NCBI RefSeq assembly: GCF_000332645.1
Contig: NZ_AMXN01000004.1
Coordinates: 434,001 to 498,000, forward strand
From: Bacillus inaquosorum KCTC 13429
GTDB lineage: Bacteria; Bacillota; Bacilli; Bacillales; Bacillaceae
Direction: 5' to 3'
DNA: 64,000 bases
Numbering within the stretch: the stretch's first letter is position 1; each line of letters starts with the position of its first letter. A model generated the notes under the pieces. It saw nothing but the letters and a program-made list of their open reading frames with translations, was not told the DNA's origin and ran no database searches. The translations under genes were made by a program, and so were the position numbers. Below are positions 8,038 to 16,541 of this stretch, one piece after another.

Positions 8038-9264
8038 TCATGTTTCAAGCACCTTAAGCTGTCTTTTCAATAAAATTTGTGCCTGCTCTTTTATTTCCTT
8101 TAACTCCTCTTGGCTAAACCGGTCCGCGTGCCTTCTATATACAGGGTGACGCTCAAGCCCTTCCAGCACATCTGAGAGATCGCCGCCATCAATGTCTTCA
8201 AATAAACCGCCGAAAAAAGGGTCAAGGTTTGTAAGGTTTGTTTCTTTTTCTGTCTCATCTTCTAATGAAAGCGGCCAAATGAAGTGTTCCTCCTCCGCCT
8301 CTTGCTCCTGAAAAGCTTCAAGAAGCTCGTCCAAAGTGCCTCTCGGAGCCTCCAGCAGCCATTCCGGCGCCCGCCCTTGCAATATGAGTCTTACACAAAC
8401 AGGGCTCCCCTTTGTCCGCAGCTTCGAAAACGCGTCCTCAACCATTTGGAAAAGGGCAGTCATATTCTTTGCCTCCGTCACATCAACTGCCGCTTTTTCC
8501 CACAGGACATCATGCGCTTTCTGAAATTCATAAGAAATGTCTCCGTTTGTCACACGAACGAGATAATAGCCTTTATCTCCAGTCTCCTTCATATGGCGCG
8601 CTTGCGTGTTTCCCGGATAGATGACTGCCGGGTTCCCGGCAGAAAGAATTTGGCGTTTATGAATATGGCCAAGCGCCCAATAATCCATCCCGCTTTTTAC
8701 GAGATCGTCATGTGTAAACGGGCAATACGGATCGTGCCCTTCAGATCCCGATAACGTACCATGAAGCATACCGATATGAAACGGCGCATCAGTTGACCTC
8801 CGGTAGCGGGCGGCTTGGTTTTCCGTTACGGCCCTGGCCTGATAGCTGAAGCCGTAAATGCTTGCTATGCGCCTGCCTTCCTTATAAAACGATTTTTCTT
8901 CAGGAACAGCGGATGTAAAAATGTGGACATTCTCCGGCCATTCAATCGGCGTCCACTCCCCGCCCAGATGATCGTGGTTCCCAAAGATCACATAAACTGA
9001 AATCCCGCACTCTCTGAGTCTTTCAAACTGTTTTTTTAAAAAAAGTTGGGCCTTTAAGCTTCGATTGGCTTCGTCAAACAGATCCCCCGCCAGCAAAATG
9101 AAATCAACGTTTTCTCTCACTGCGGCATCTATTATATGTCTCACGCTTGCAAACGTGCTTTCTTTGATCCGGGCAAAAATCGGTTCCGGCAGATGCGATA
9201 TCCCGTAAAACGGACTGTCAAGATGAAGATCTGCCGCATGAATAAAGGTTAGATCAGTCAACAT
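8038..9264 (-). CDS. yhaO: YhaO, SbcD/Mre11-like DNA nuclease
   Basis: This 408-residue calcineurin-fold phosphoesterase carries the Mre11/SbcD metal motifs in order: HAADLHLDSPF (residues 9-19), LAGDLFDE, GNHDH, HIGMLHG and ALGHIHKRQ. The C-terminal 150 residues form the region that would bind the ATPase partner. AAGGAG lies 7 bases before the ATG. It is the first gene of yhaO-yhaN-yhaM and its stop nearly touches the yhaN start, so the two are translationally linked. The likely role is DNA repair or end processing; I know of no specific substrate. Confidence 0.92.
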   Translation of the reverse strand: MLTDLTFIHAADLHLDSPFYGISHLPEPIFARIKESTFASVRHIIDAAVRENVDFILLAGDLFDEANRSLKAQLFLKKQFERLRECGISVYVIFGNHDHLGGEWTPIEWPENVHIFTSAVPEEKSFYKEGRRIASIYGFSYQARAVTENQAARYRRSTDAPFHIGMLHGTLSGSEGHDPYCPFTHDDLVKSGMDYWALGHIHKRQILSAGNPAVIYPGNTQARHMKETGDKGYYLVRVTNGDISYEFQKAHDVLWEKAAVDVTEAKNMTALFQMVEDAFSKLRTKGSPVCVRLILQGRAPEWLLEAPRGTLDELLEAFQEQEAEEEHFIWPLSLEDETEKETNLTNLDPFFGGLFEDIDGGDLSDVLEGLERHPVYRRHADRFSQEELKEIKEQAQILLKRQLKVLET

Positions 9265-9337
9265 TCTGCTCCTTTCCAGGATGAAGTACCCTTATTTTAG
9301 CACCGAATTCTTGCGAATGCACGTTCTGTCAATAAAG

Positions 9338-9366
9338 AAACAGCCTGAGAATCCCCAGGCTGTTTT
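9338..9366 (-). terminator. Terminator after yhaP
   Basis: Stem AAACAGCCTG/CAGGCTGTTT with an 8-base loop, then TTTCTTTATT on the minus strand. Confidence 0.75.
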
Positions 9367-9370
9367 CCAA

Positions 9371-10630
9371 TCAGTTTTTCGCTAAACGCAGCGCTTGTTT
9401 GATCGCTTTGAACGCGCTTGAATTGCCGTAAATCAACACACCGCCTTTGTAAATTCTGGCGCCGATGACGGCCAGTATGATAATGGTGAGCAGTGTGATT
9501 CCGATTCCGGCAGCCGCCTGCCAAAACGGAATATCAAGCATGCCGACGCGCAAGAACATAATCATTGGCGTAAAAAACGGAATAAACGAAGTTACCGTAA
9601 TAAATCCTGCGTCAGGTGCATTCAAGCCGAACATCGAGATCATAAAACCGGCGACAACCAATAGCGTCATCGGCGTGATCGTTTGCTGCACGTCCTCTAT
9701 TCTGCTGACGACACTGCCGAGAAACGCGGCGAGTGTCGCGTATAAAAAGTATCCGAGCAAAAAGAAAATAACAGCATAAACAACGGTCGTTGCTGAAACG
9801 TCGGTCAGATTAAGAAATCCCCCGACAGATGAAGCTGTTTCGCTCGTTTTGTTCAACCTTAGCGACAATGAGCCGGCAGCTATAATGACAGCAAGCTGTG
9901 TGATCCCGACGAGCCCGATGCCGAGCAGCTTTGCAAACATCTGCTGGATCGGCGGCATGCTTGAGATAAGAATTTCCATGACACGCGAAGATTTTTCGGT
10001 TGCGACCTCCATTGCAATCATGCTGGCATACATAATCACAGAGAAATAGATGACAAACAGCATAATATAAACAAGCCCTACCGTCTGGCCCAGCTCTTCC
10101 TCAGACTTCGCTCCCTCTTTCAGCGCCTCCTGCCCGACAGTAACGGGCGCATAAAGGCTGCTGATCGTTTCCTGCGAAACGCCGAGCTCCGCCGTTCCGA
10201 CAGCCGTTTTGGTTTGCGTCAGCGCCTGCTGCAGCGTTTGATATGTGCTTTCATCAGAAATCGTTAACGCTTTATATGTTCCTGAAATGGTCCCTTTTTC
10301 ATCACGTTTGATGATGAGCATGCCATCGAGGGCATCATCTTTGACTTGCTTTGTGACCTCATCCTCCGATTGCTTCGACTGCTTCACATCAAGATCGCTG
10401 TCTGTATCCACCGCTTTCAGCTGCTTCGAGAAAACCGGATATAATTCGTTTGTTTCATCAACAACGGCGATTTTTTCTTTCGCATCATCATCTTGAAACA
10501 GAGAAATGATCGACTCCAGATTCGTTACAACTAAAACAAGCAGTACCGTGATAACAGTCGAAATAATAAAGGATTTTGCCATAATCTTATTTTTATATGT
10601 ATGAGAAAGCATGATCCAAAATTTATTCAT
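9371..10630 (-). CDS. yhaP: YhaP, NatB-like ABC transporter permease
   Basis: This 419-residue membrane protein has one N-terminal helix (about residues 20-40), a large extracytoplasmic domain (about 45-175) and five or six clustered helices in the C-terminal half. This is the layout of NatB/ABC-2 permeases. It overlaps the ATPase gene yhaQ by 8 bases, so the two form an exporter operon. NatAB of B. subtilis extrudes Na+, and YhaQP are its paralogs; the substrate here is not evident. Confidence 0.92.
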   Translation of the reverse strand: MNKFWIMLSHTYKNKIMAKSFIISTVITVLLVLVVTNLESIISLFQDDDAKEKIAVVDETNELYPVFSKQLKAVDTDSDLDVKQSKQSEDEVTKQVKDDALDGMLIIKRDEKGTISGTYKALTISDESTYQTLQQALTQTKTAVGTAELGVSQETISSLYAPVTVGQEALKEGAKSEEELGQTVGLVYIMLFVIYFSVIMYASMIAMEVATEKSSRVMEILISSMPPIQQMFAKLLGIGLVGITQLAVIIAAGSLSLRLNKTSETASSVGGFLNLTDVSATTVVYAVIFFLLGYFLYATLAAFLGSVVSRIEDVQQTITPMTLLVVAGFMISMFGLNAPDAGFITVTSFIPFFTPMIMFLRVGMLDIPFWQAAAGIGITLLTIIILAVIGARIYKGGVLIYGNSSAFKAIKQALRLAKN

Positions 10631-11519
10631 AGACGGCCCCCACCTTTTCTATAAAAATATCATGCAGTGACGGCTCTTCAAGTTCGAACTTTCTGATAAA
10701 CCCTTTTCCTTGGAGCATGGCAAAAATCTCTTGAGAGATGTCTTCATTGGCAATCTGCAGCTTGACGCCGCCGGCCGTTTCCTTCCATTGAAGAATGCCT
10801 TCATGAGACTGCAAAAAACGCAGATCGTCATCGGAGTGAATCGTGACATTCTTTTTGCCGAAGGAACGCTTTATCTCCTTCAGCCTGCCTTGCACAACCG
10901 GCTTTCCTTTCTGCAATATGCAAAGGTTCTCACAAAGCTCCTCCACATGCTCCATCCGGTGGCTGGAAAATAAAATAGAAACACCGCTGTTTTTCAGAGA
11001 GATTACAGCCTCTTTTAACAGCTCAACATTGACAGGGTCCAAACCGCTGAATGGTTCATCAAGAATCAGCAGCTCCGGCTTATGCAAAACTGCCGAAATA
11101 AATTGGATTTTCTGCTGGTTGCCCTTCGAAAGCTCTTCCACCTTCTTATTTTCGTAATCTGTTATATTGAAGCGATCAAGCCATGTGCCGAGCTCTTTTA
11201 CAGCCTCCCGCTTCTCCATCCCTTTTAATCTGGCAAGATAGACAAGCTGATCCTTTACCTTCATTTTCGGATAAAGGCCCCGTTCTTCCGGCAAGTAACC
11301 GATTTTGTTGCTGATACTGTAATTCACAGGACGGCCTTTCCAGCTGATTGAGCCCTCCGTAATGCTTAATAAGCCAAGGATCATGCGAAACGTCGTCGTT
11401 TTTCCCGCTCCGTTTGCGCCTAAAAGACCGAACATTTGCTGTTCCGGAATGTCTAAGTCTAATCCGTCAACGGCTTTATAATCTCCAAATGTCTTCGTTA
11501 CGTGATCAATCTTAAGCAC
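10623..11519 (-). CDS. yhaQ: YhaQ, NatA-like ABC transporter ATPase
   Basis: A 298-residue ATP-binding subunit. Walker A is GANGAGKTT near residue 34, the signature is LSKGNQQKIQF near residue 137, and Walker B/D-loop is LLILDEPFSGLDP. A C-terminal domain of about 80 residues (from VTIHSDDDL) is typical of the NatA/DrrA-type exporters. The GTG start has AAGGAGGAG about 7 bases upstream. It pairs with permease YhaP, whose gene overlaps its 3' end. Confidence 0.93.
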   Translation of the reverse strand: MLKIDHVTKTFGDYKAVDGLDLDIPEQQMFGLLGANGAGKTTTFRMILGLLSITEGSISWKGRPVNYSISNKIGYLPEERGLYPKMKVKDQLVYLARLKGMEKREAVKELGTWLDRFNITDYENKKVEELSKGNQQKIQFISAVLHKPELLILDEPFSGLDPVNVELLKEAVISLKNSGVSILFSSHRMEHVEELCENLCILQKGKPVVQGRLKEIKRSFGKKNVTIHSDDDLRFLQSHEGILQWKETAGGVKLQIANEDISQEIFAMLQGKGFIRKFELEEPSLHDIFIEKVGAVYE

Positions 11520-11646
11520 CGAATCTCCTCCTTCCCTGACCCATTATATACTAATTTTGGATGAAACATAATAAAGGATTTTGATTTCCTGTTTAGAATA
11601 TAAATGAAGAAAGAACGATAAATCTTGAAAATGGAGGAGAAACCTG

Positions 11647-11832
11647 ATGGCTGATTATTTCCTTACAGCTTTTGATCCTTCGGGGAAAACACTGGTAAAC
11701 GAACGATTCGAGGCAGAAAATGAAGAAACGGCAAAAACGCATGGTGAGGCCCTGTTAAAAGAAAAAGAGCTTCACAGTCATACCCATCGTTTAGTCAATG
11801 CAGCCGGAAAGCTGATTTTATTTCACAGATGA
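11647..11832 (+). CDS. Small conserved protein (YhzC-like)
   Basis: A 61-residue soluble protein beginning MADYFLTAFDPSGKTLVNER, rich in charged residues and His, with no membrane helix. TGGAGGAG lies 8 bases before the ATG. I recognise it as a conserved Bacillus hypothetical, probably yhzC in 168, with no function known to me. It stands alone, divergent from yhaQ and converging on yhaR. Its C-terminal bases and the following AGATGATCAGCTTTCCGGCTGATCTG can form a short stem that may end transcription. Confidence 0.75.
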   Translation: MADYFLTAFDPSGKTLVNERFEAENEETAKTHGEALLKEKELHSHTHRLVNAAGKLILFHR

Positions 11833-11852
11833 TCAGCTTTCCGGCTGATCTG

Positions 11853-12620
11853 TTACACTTGGAACTTCGGCTCCCGTTTTTCTAAAAAGGCACGGATTCC
11901 TTCTTGGTGATCCTTGGTCCTTCTCATTTTCTCTTGGGCGCTGCGTTCAAGGGCAAGCACCTTTTTCAGTTCTTCAAGCTGGAGGCTCTGAAAGATGGCT
12001 TTCGTTTCGATCATCGCCAAAAGAGGTGAGGCCAAAAGGGTTTCGATAAAGGGCCTCGCGCCTTCCGCAGGGTCTCCGGCAAATGTCCCGTCAATGAGGC
12101 CCATATCGGCGGCTTCCGCGGCGGAAAGCTTTTTCCCGGTCCAAATCAGCTTTTTCGCTTTCGCCTCTCCAATTCTTTTCTTCAGCAAATAATGCCCTCC
12201 GCCGTCCGGAACAAGCCCAATGCCGATAAAATTCATCGCGAGAACAGCGTTTTTTTCTGCGAGCACAATGTCAGCGCACAGTGCCAAACTCAGGCCCAGT
12301 CCCGCAGCAGCACCGTGAATAGCAGCAATTGTCACTTTCTTCATTTGATATAATGTCAAAGTGACAGCCTCAATCGTATCCATCAGCTGCTTAAATTGAT
12401 CAGGGTCATGCTCTGACGTCATCATCCGGATGTCTCCGCCGGCCGAAAAGCCTTTCCCGGTTCCTCTCAGGAGAACGATAAGCGCCTCGCTTGCAGCCGC
12501 CTTATCAACCGCCTCCTTCAGTTCAGACAGCATCTGTTCATTCAGGGCGTGATGGGCATCAGGGCGATTCAGGATAATCTCGGCAACGGCTCCATTCCGT
12601 TCATATTGAATAAATTCCAT
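11853..12620 (-). CDS. yhaR: YhaR, enoyl-CoA hydratase/isomerase family
   Basis: A 255-residue crotonase-fold protein. The oxyanion-hole segments are GFSAGGDIRMM and IHGAAAGLGLSLALCADI, followed by GLVPDGGGHYLLKKRIG and the C-terminal FLEKREPKF typical of PaaG-type hydratases. I chose ATG 12620, since GGAGGTG lies 6 bases upstream; an upstream frame would add 16 residues with no site. The CoA substrate is not evident. It stands alone on the minus strand. Confidence 0.92.
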   Translation of the reverse strand: MEFIQYERNGAVAEIILNRPDAHHALNEQMLSELKEAVDKAAASEALIVLLRGTGKGFSAGGDIRMMTSEHDPDQFKQLMDTIEAVTLTLYQMKKVTIAAIHGAAAGLGLSLALCADIVLAEKNAVLAMNFIGIGLVPDGGGHYLLKKRIGEAKAKKLIWTGKKLSAAEAADMGLIDGTFAGDPAEGARPFIETLLASPLLAMIETKAIFQSLQLEELKKVLALERSAQEKMRRTKDHQEGIRAFLEKREPKFQV

Positions 12621-12785
12621 ATGAAGCACCTCCATGTATGCGCTTGCTTTTTTCTTTCTCCTATACATTCCCCGCCATCCTCAAATAAACCTTTTTATTT
12701 TTCAAGGTCAATAGATACTGAAAAATGCATATTGTTTGAATGAAAACATAAAGTTTTATATAGTGAAAAAGAAGGGATTATCAGG

Positions 12786-13124
12786 ATGAGAAAGGGGGAA
12801 AGGAACATGGATAAATTGCTGATCAGTTTTCTGTTAAGTTTATTTATGGTGTACTTTCCCCCTTCGGACGTGGTTCTGCCTTCCCAGCTTGAAGCAAGCA
12901 CTGACAGCTATGTGCCTATGTCCTCATATCCGCAGGAAACACAAACGGCCAAAACACCGTCGCCGGGCAGCATGTACCCGGCAGAGCTGATCAAAGAGTA
13001 CAGCCCGCTGGCGCAGTCTGTCAGGCAGCTGTCTGTCAAACCTCTTGACGAACCGCTGATAAACAGGTTGGAAAAGGTTTGTGCCGTCCCTGTCAAATAC
13101 CAGTCTAATTACCTCCGAATATAA
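12786..13124 (+). CDS. khtS: KhtS, small protein of the K+/H+ antiporter operon
   Basis: First gene of khtSTU. Up to 112 residues: a hydrophobic N-terminus (KLLISFLLSLFMVYF) resembling a signal or anchor, then a Pro/Ser/Thr-rich extracellular-looking part. Two starts are possible. ATG 12786 gives 112 residues. ATG 12807 (MDKLL) gives 105 and has a far better site (AAAGGGGGAAAGG, ending 4 bases upstream). In 168 the operon makes a K+/H+ antiporter that reacts to methylglyoxal stress; KhtS is described as a modulator. Confidence 0.85.
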   Translation: MRKGERNMDKLLISFLLSLFMVYFPPSDVVLPSQLEASTDSYVPMSSYPQETQTAKTPSPGSMYPAELIKEYSPLAQSVRQLSVKPLDEPLINRLEKVCAVPVKYQSNYLRI

Positions 13125-13181
13125 ATGTTCTTGTTTTTAACTTACCCCATTTAGCCAACACTACATTCGGAGGGATTTTCA

Positions 13182-13679
13182 TTGAATATTAAAGAAAACG
13201 ATCTGCCGGGCATCGGCAAAAAATTTGAAATCGAAACGAGAAGTCACGAAAAAATGACGATTATCATTCATGATGACGGAAGAAGAGAAATTTACCGGTT
13301 TAATGACCGGGACCCCGATGAGCTTCTTTCCAATATCTCATTGGATGATTCTGAAGCAAGGCAAATTGCCGCTATTTTAGGTGGCATGGTCTATAAACCG
13401 CAAGCGCTGGAATCCATCGAAATGGCCTTCAGCGATCTCATTATTGAATGGTTTAAGGTCGAAAAAGGCGCCAAATCAATTGGGCGCACGCTCGGGGAGC
13501 TTGATGTCCGCCAAAACTACGATGTCACTGTGATTGCCATCATCAAACACAGCCAGGAAAAGCTTTTAAATCCCGGAGCCGATTCGGTTATTGAAGAAAA
13601 TGACACACTTGTCCTCTCAGGTGAAAGAAAGCATCTGAAGAAACTGATTCATGATTTTCTTTCTGGAGAGGGCGTGTGA
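13182..13679 (+). CDS. khtT: KhtT, RCK_C regulatory subunit of K+/H+ antiporter
   Basis: 165 residues, starting with TTG after CGGAGGG. The first 75 residues form an N-terminal domain (IIHDDGRREIYRFNDRDPDE). The rest is an RCK_C/TrkA_C ligand-binding domain (GELDVRQNYDVTVIAIIKHS to ENDTLVLSGERKHLKKL). KhtT is the cytoplasmic peripheral regulator of the antiporter KhtU and is known to bind c-di-AMP. The khtU start follows its stop by 7 bases. Confidence 0.94.
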   Translation: MNIKENDLPGIGKKFEIETRSHEKMTIIIHDDGRREIYRFNDRDPDELLSNISLDDSEARQIAAILGGMVYKPQALESIEMAFSDLIIEWFKVEKGAKSIGRTLGELDVRQNYDVTVIAIIKHSQEKLLNPGADSVIEENDTLVLSGERKHLKKLIHDFLSGEGV

Positions 13680-13686
13680 ACGGCCG

Positions 13687-14904
13687 ATGGATCATCTTGT
13701 ATTTGAAGTCGGGACTGCGCTTGTTCTTGTGGCGATTGCCAGTGTAATCGCCAACAAAATTAAATTTTCGATTATTCCATTTCTGATTGTGCTTGGAATG
13801 CTGCTTGGACCGCACGCGCCGAAAGTGGGGATTATTGACCTTACGTTTATAGAAAGCAGTGAAATCATCGAGTTTTTCGGGCGGATGGGCGTGCTGTTCC
13901 TCCTTTTCTATCTCGGACTCGAATTCTCCGTAGGAAAATTAATCAAATCCGGAAAATCAATTGCAATTGGCGGAACGATTTATATCTTGATTAATTTCAG
14001 CCTCGGGCTGCTTTATGGATTTATCACCGGGTTTTCCTTTCTAGAAGTCCTCGTCCTCGCAGGCGTCATCACAATCTCGTCAAGTGCGATTGTCGCAAAA
14101 GTGCTCGTCGATTTAAAAAGAACGGCCAATCCGGAAACCGAGCTGATTCTCGGCATCATTATGTTTGAGGATATTTTCCTTGCCGTGTATTTGTCCGTTG
14201 TTTCAGGTCTTGTGTTAGGTGATGCGACATCAGTCGGGAGTGCGCTCTTGTCCATTTTGATCGCTTTCGGTTATATGCTGCTGTTTTTTATCGCAGCCAG
14301 AAAGCTCCCGCCGCTCTTGAATAAGCTGTTGGACATTCGCTCAAATGAAGTGTTTATTATCGTCATTTTCGCCGCACTCTTTTTTATCGCCGGGTTTTCA
14401 GAGACGATCCATGTAGCGGAAGCGATTGGCGCGCTGCTGCTCGGTTTGGTTTTTTCAGAAACAGAGCATTCCGATAGGATTGAGCACCTTGTCGTTCCGT
14501 TTCGCGACTTCTTCGGCGCGATGTTCTTTTTCAGCTTCGGCCTTAGCATCGACCCGTTTTCGCTCGGTGAAGCGGTTTGGCTTGCACTGGGAGCAGTGAT
14601 TCTGACCATTCTCGGAAACTTTATCGCCGGAATGGTGGCAGGACGACGCGCAGGGCTTTCCCATAAGGCTTCATCGAATATCGGACTGACGATCGTTTCA
14701 CGGGGAGAGTTTTCGATTATCGTTGCGAATCTCGGGATAGCCGGCGGCCTGTCAGCCACTTTAAAGCCGTTTGCCGCATTATATGTCCTCATTCTGGCGA
14801 TTTTAGGACCGCTTTTAACAAAGGAATCAAAACGAATTTACCGCTTACTGAACAAGGTATTTAAATGGAAGCCTGATGTTCAGCCTGCAAGAAAACAGGG
14901 ATAA
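13687..14904 (+). CDS. khtU: KhtU, CPA2-family K+/H+ antiporter
   Basis: A 405-residue membrane protein with about 12-13 hydrophobic helices, of the CPA2 (KefB/YhaU) antiporter family. The conserved FLLFYLGLEF and the ISSSAIVAKVLVDL core are visible, as is the FFSFGLSID segment. It exchanges K+ for H+ across the cytoplasmic membrane under control of KhtT. I chose ATG 13687, with GGAGAGGG 11-12 bases upstream and the protein beginning MDHLVFEVGTAL. The frame is open further up inside khtT, but that has no homology. Confidence 0.95.
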   Translation: MDHLVFEVGTALVLVAIASVIANKIKFSIIPFLIVLGMLLGPHAPKVGIIDLTFIESSEIIEFFGRMGVLFLLFYLGLEFSVGKLIKSGKSIAIGGTIYILINFSLGLLYGFITGFSFLEVLVLAGVITISSSAIVAKVLVDLKRTANPETELILGIIMFEDIFLAVYLSVVSGLVLGDATSVGSALLSILIAFGYMLLFFIAARKLPPLLNKLLDIRSNEVFIIVIFAALFFIAGFSETIHVAEAIGALLLGLVFSETEHSDRIEHLVVPFRDFFGAMFFFSFGLSIDPFSLGEAVWLALGAVILTILGNFIAGMVAGRRAGLSHKASSNIGLTIVSRGEFSIIVANLGIAGGLSATLKPFAALYVLILAILGPLLTKESKRIYRLLNKVFKWKPDVQPARKQG

Positions 14905-14907
14905 AAA

Positions 14908-14935
14908 AAAGCAGCACTGTGATCAGTGCTGCTTT
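14908..14935. terminator. Terminator shared by khtU and hemZ
   Basis: Stem AAAGCAGCACTG/CAGTGCTGCTTT with loop TGAT. The long T run is on the hemZ side (minus strand). The hemZ stop codon lies inside the hairpin. Confidence 0.85.
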
Positions 14936-16428
14936 GTCGTTCTCTCAAAAATCTGCTCTAAATATTTGATTTTTTCGTCCGTGTAGTGTTCAAAGCGCTC
15001 ATTGTACGATTTCGGATCTTTCGGATTGGCAAAGTGCGTAATTTTCCCTGTATCACGGTCTATAAATTTGCTTGCTGCGCCGCAGCCGATGCCGATAATC
15101 GTCTGCACCTCTTCCATAATCATGATGTTGTAGATGCTTTCTTGTCCCGGCAAAGAGTATCCGACGTTTTCAAGGTTTCCAAGAATATTTTTCTGGCGGT
15201 ATAAATAATAAGGCACGTACCCATGCTCTTTCGTCCAGGCTACCGCGTCATCCATCATTTGAGAAACCTCTTCCCTGCCGGCGACTTTGTACTTATGCTT
15301 GTTTCTCGTCATTTCTGAGGCCCGTTTAAAGGAAAGAGTATGAACCGTAAGGGATTCCGGCATCAGTTTTTCCGTTTCTGAAAGGCTGTGTCTGAACTCC
15401 TTCACGCCTTCCCCGGGCAAACCGATAATCAGATCCATGTTAATATTATTCATGCCGTGCTGGCGTGACAGATGATATTTCTCAATGGTCTCTTCAACTG
15501 TATGATGCCGTCCGATCGCCTTCAGCGTTTCGTTTTCATAGGATTGTGGATTGATGCTGATCCGGTCAATGTCATATTTGTTTAAAACGGCGAGTTTTTC
15601 TTCCGTAATCGTGTCAGGGCGGCCGGCCTCTACCGTAATCTCGCGAATGTTTTTCACATCAGGGAAGGAGCGGACCATTTCTTCATACAGCAGATCCATT
15701 TCCTCCGCTGTAATGCTTGTCGGCGTCCCGCCGCCAAAGTAAATGGTTGTAACCTTCACATCATGCGCCTTCAGCCATTCGCCGATTTTCTGCATTTCAT
15801 AATGCAGCCCCCATAAGAATGAGCCGACTCTGCCCGCCTGCCCTTGGATGGCGTACGCAGGGAATGTGCAATACGCGCATTTTGTCGGGCAGAACGGAAT
15901 GCCGATATAAATACTGACTTCATCCTTTACTTGATACAAATCCGGCACTGCCGCCAGCTGCCGGTCAACAATTTCCTGCATTAACCCGATTTTCTCATCA
16001 TGAATTAAATAGTCCTTTTTCAATTCAGCATGTGCCTGCTCCTGCGGCATTCCGCTTTGCAGCTTTTTATGAAGCAGCTTTGTCGGCCGGATCCCTGTCA
16101 GGATTCCCCACTTTTGCGTGATGCCCGTATGCGCTTGAAGAAGATTGAGATACACATAAGAAATCGTGTTTTTCACTTGCTTAAAAGCTTCTTTTTCATT
16201 CATGCCGGGAGAAAAAGATTTTGTATGCTGTTCCGTTATGCCAGTTCCCTTCACTTCTCCCGAAACCGTCACATGCTCATCCGTTTGTGAACAGTCTAAA
16301 GAAATGACAACATCTGCGGGCTCCCCTCCGCCGTACACAAGCTCGCACTCTTCATAAAACAAATTTGCAATATTTTGCAGAGGCCGATGCAGGCGGTCAT
16401 CATGTATGCCTTCTATTTTAATTTGCAA
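14923..16428 (-). CDS. hemZ: HemZ, HemN-like radical SAM coproporphyrinogen enzyme
   Basis: A 501-residue radical SAM protein. The iron-sulfur motif CPTKCAYC (CxxxCxxC) lies near residue 183, followed by FGGGTPTSI and INPQSYENETL, typical of the HemN/HemZ group. An N-terminal domain of about 170 residues precedes the radical SAM core. In B. subtilis HemZ is linked to oxygen-independent coproporphyrinogen III oxidation and heme metabolism. I chose TTG 16428 (MQIKIEGIHDD), with AGGTGATG about 6 bases upstream; an ATG two codons earlier is possible. Confidence 0.93.
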   Translation of the reverse strand: MQIKIEGIHDDRLHRPLQNIANLFYEECELVYGGGEPADVVISLDCSQTDEHVTVSGEVKGTGITEQHTKSFSPGMNEKEAFKQVKNTISYVYLNLLQAHTGITQKWGILTGIRPTKLLHKKLQSGMPQEQAHAELKKDYLIHDEKIGLMQEIVDRQLAAVPDLYQVKDEVSIYIGIPFCPTKCAYCTFPAYAIQGQAGRVGSFLWGLHYEMQKIGEWLKAHDVKVTTIYFGGGTPTSITAEEMDLLYEEMVRSFPDVKNIREITVEAGRPDTITEEKLAVLNKYDIDRISINPQSYENETLKAIGRHHTVEETIEKYHLSRQHGMNNINMDLIIGLPGEGVKEFRHSLSETEKLMPESLTVHTLSFKRASEMTRNKHKYKVAGREEVSQMMDDAVAWTKEHGYVPYYLYRQKNILGNLENVGYSLPGQESIYNIMIMEEVQTIIGIGCGAASKFIDRDTGKITHFANPKDPKSYNERFEHYTDEKIKYLEQIFERTTKQH

Positions 16429-16500
16429 CTTCATCACCTAATTTATCAGATTCAAAACTTTCTTTAGTGTACAGAAATAAACCGTTAAAATCAATCCGGC

Positions 16501-16541
16501 AAAAAAGCCGCCGCACCTGTCAGGGCGCGAGCGGCTTTTTT
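16501..16541 (-). terminator. Terminator of yhaX
   Basis: Stem AAAAAAGCCGC/GCGGCTTTTTT around a 19-base GC-rich loop. It overlaps the yhaX stop. Confidence 0.85.
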
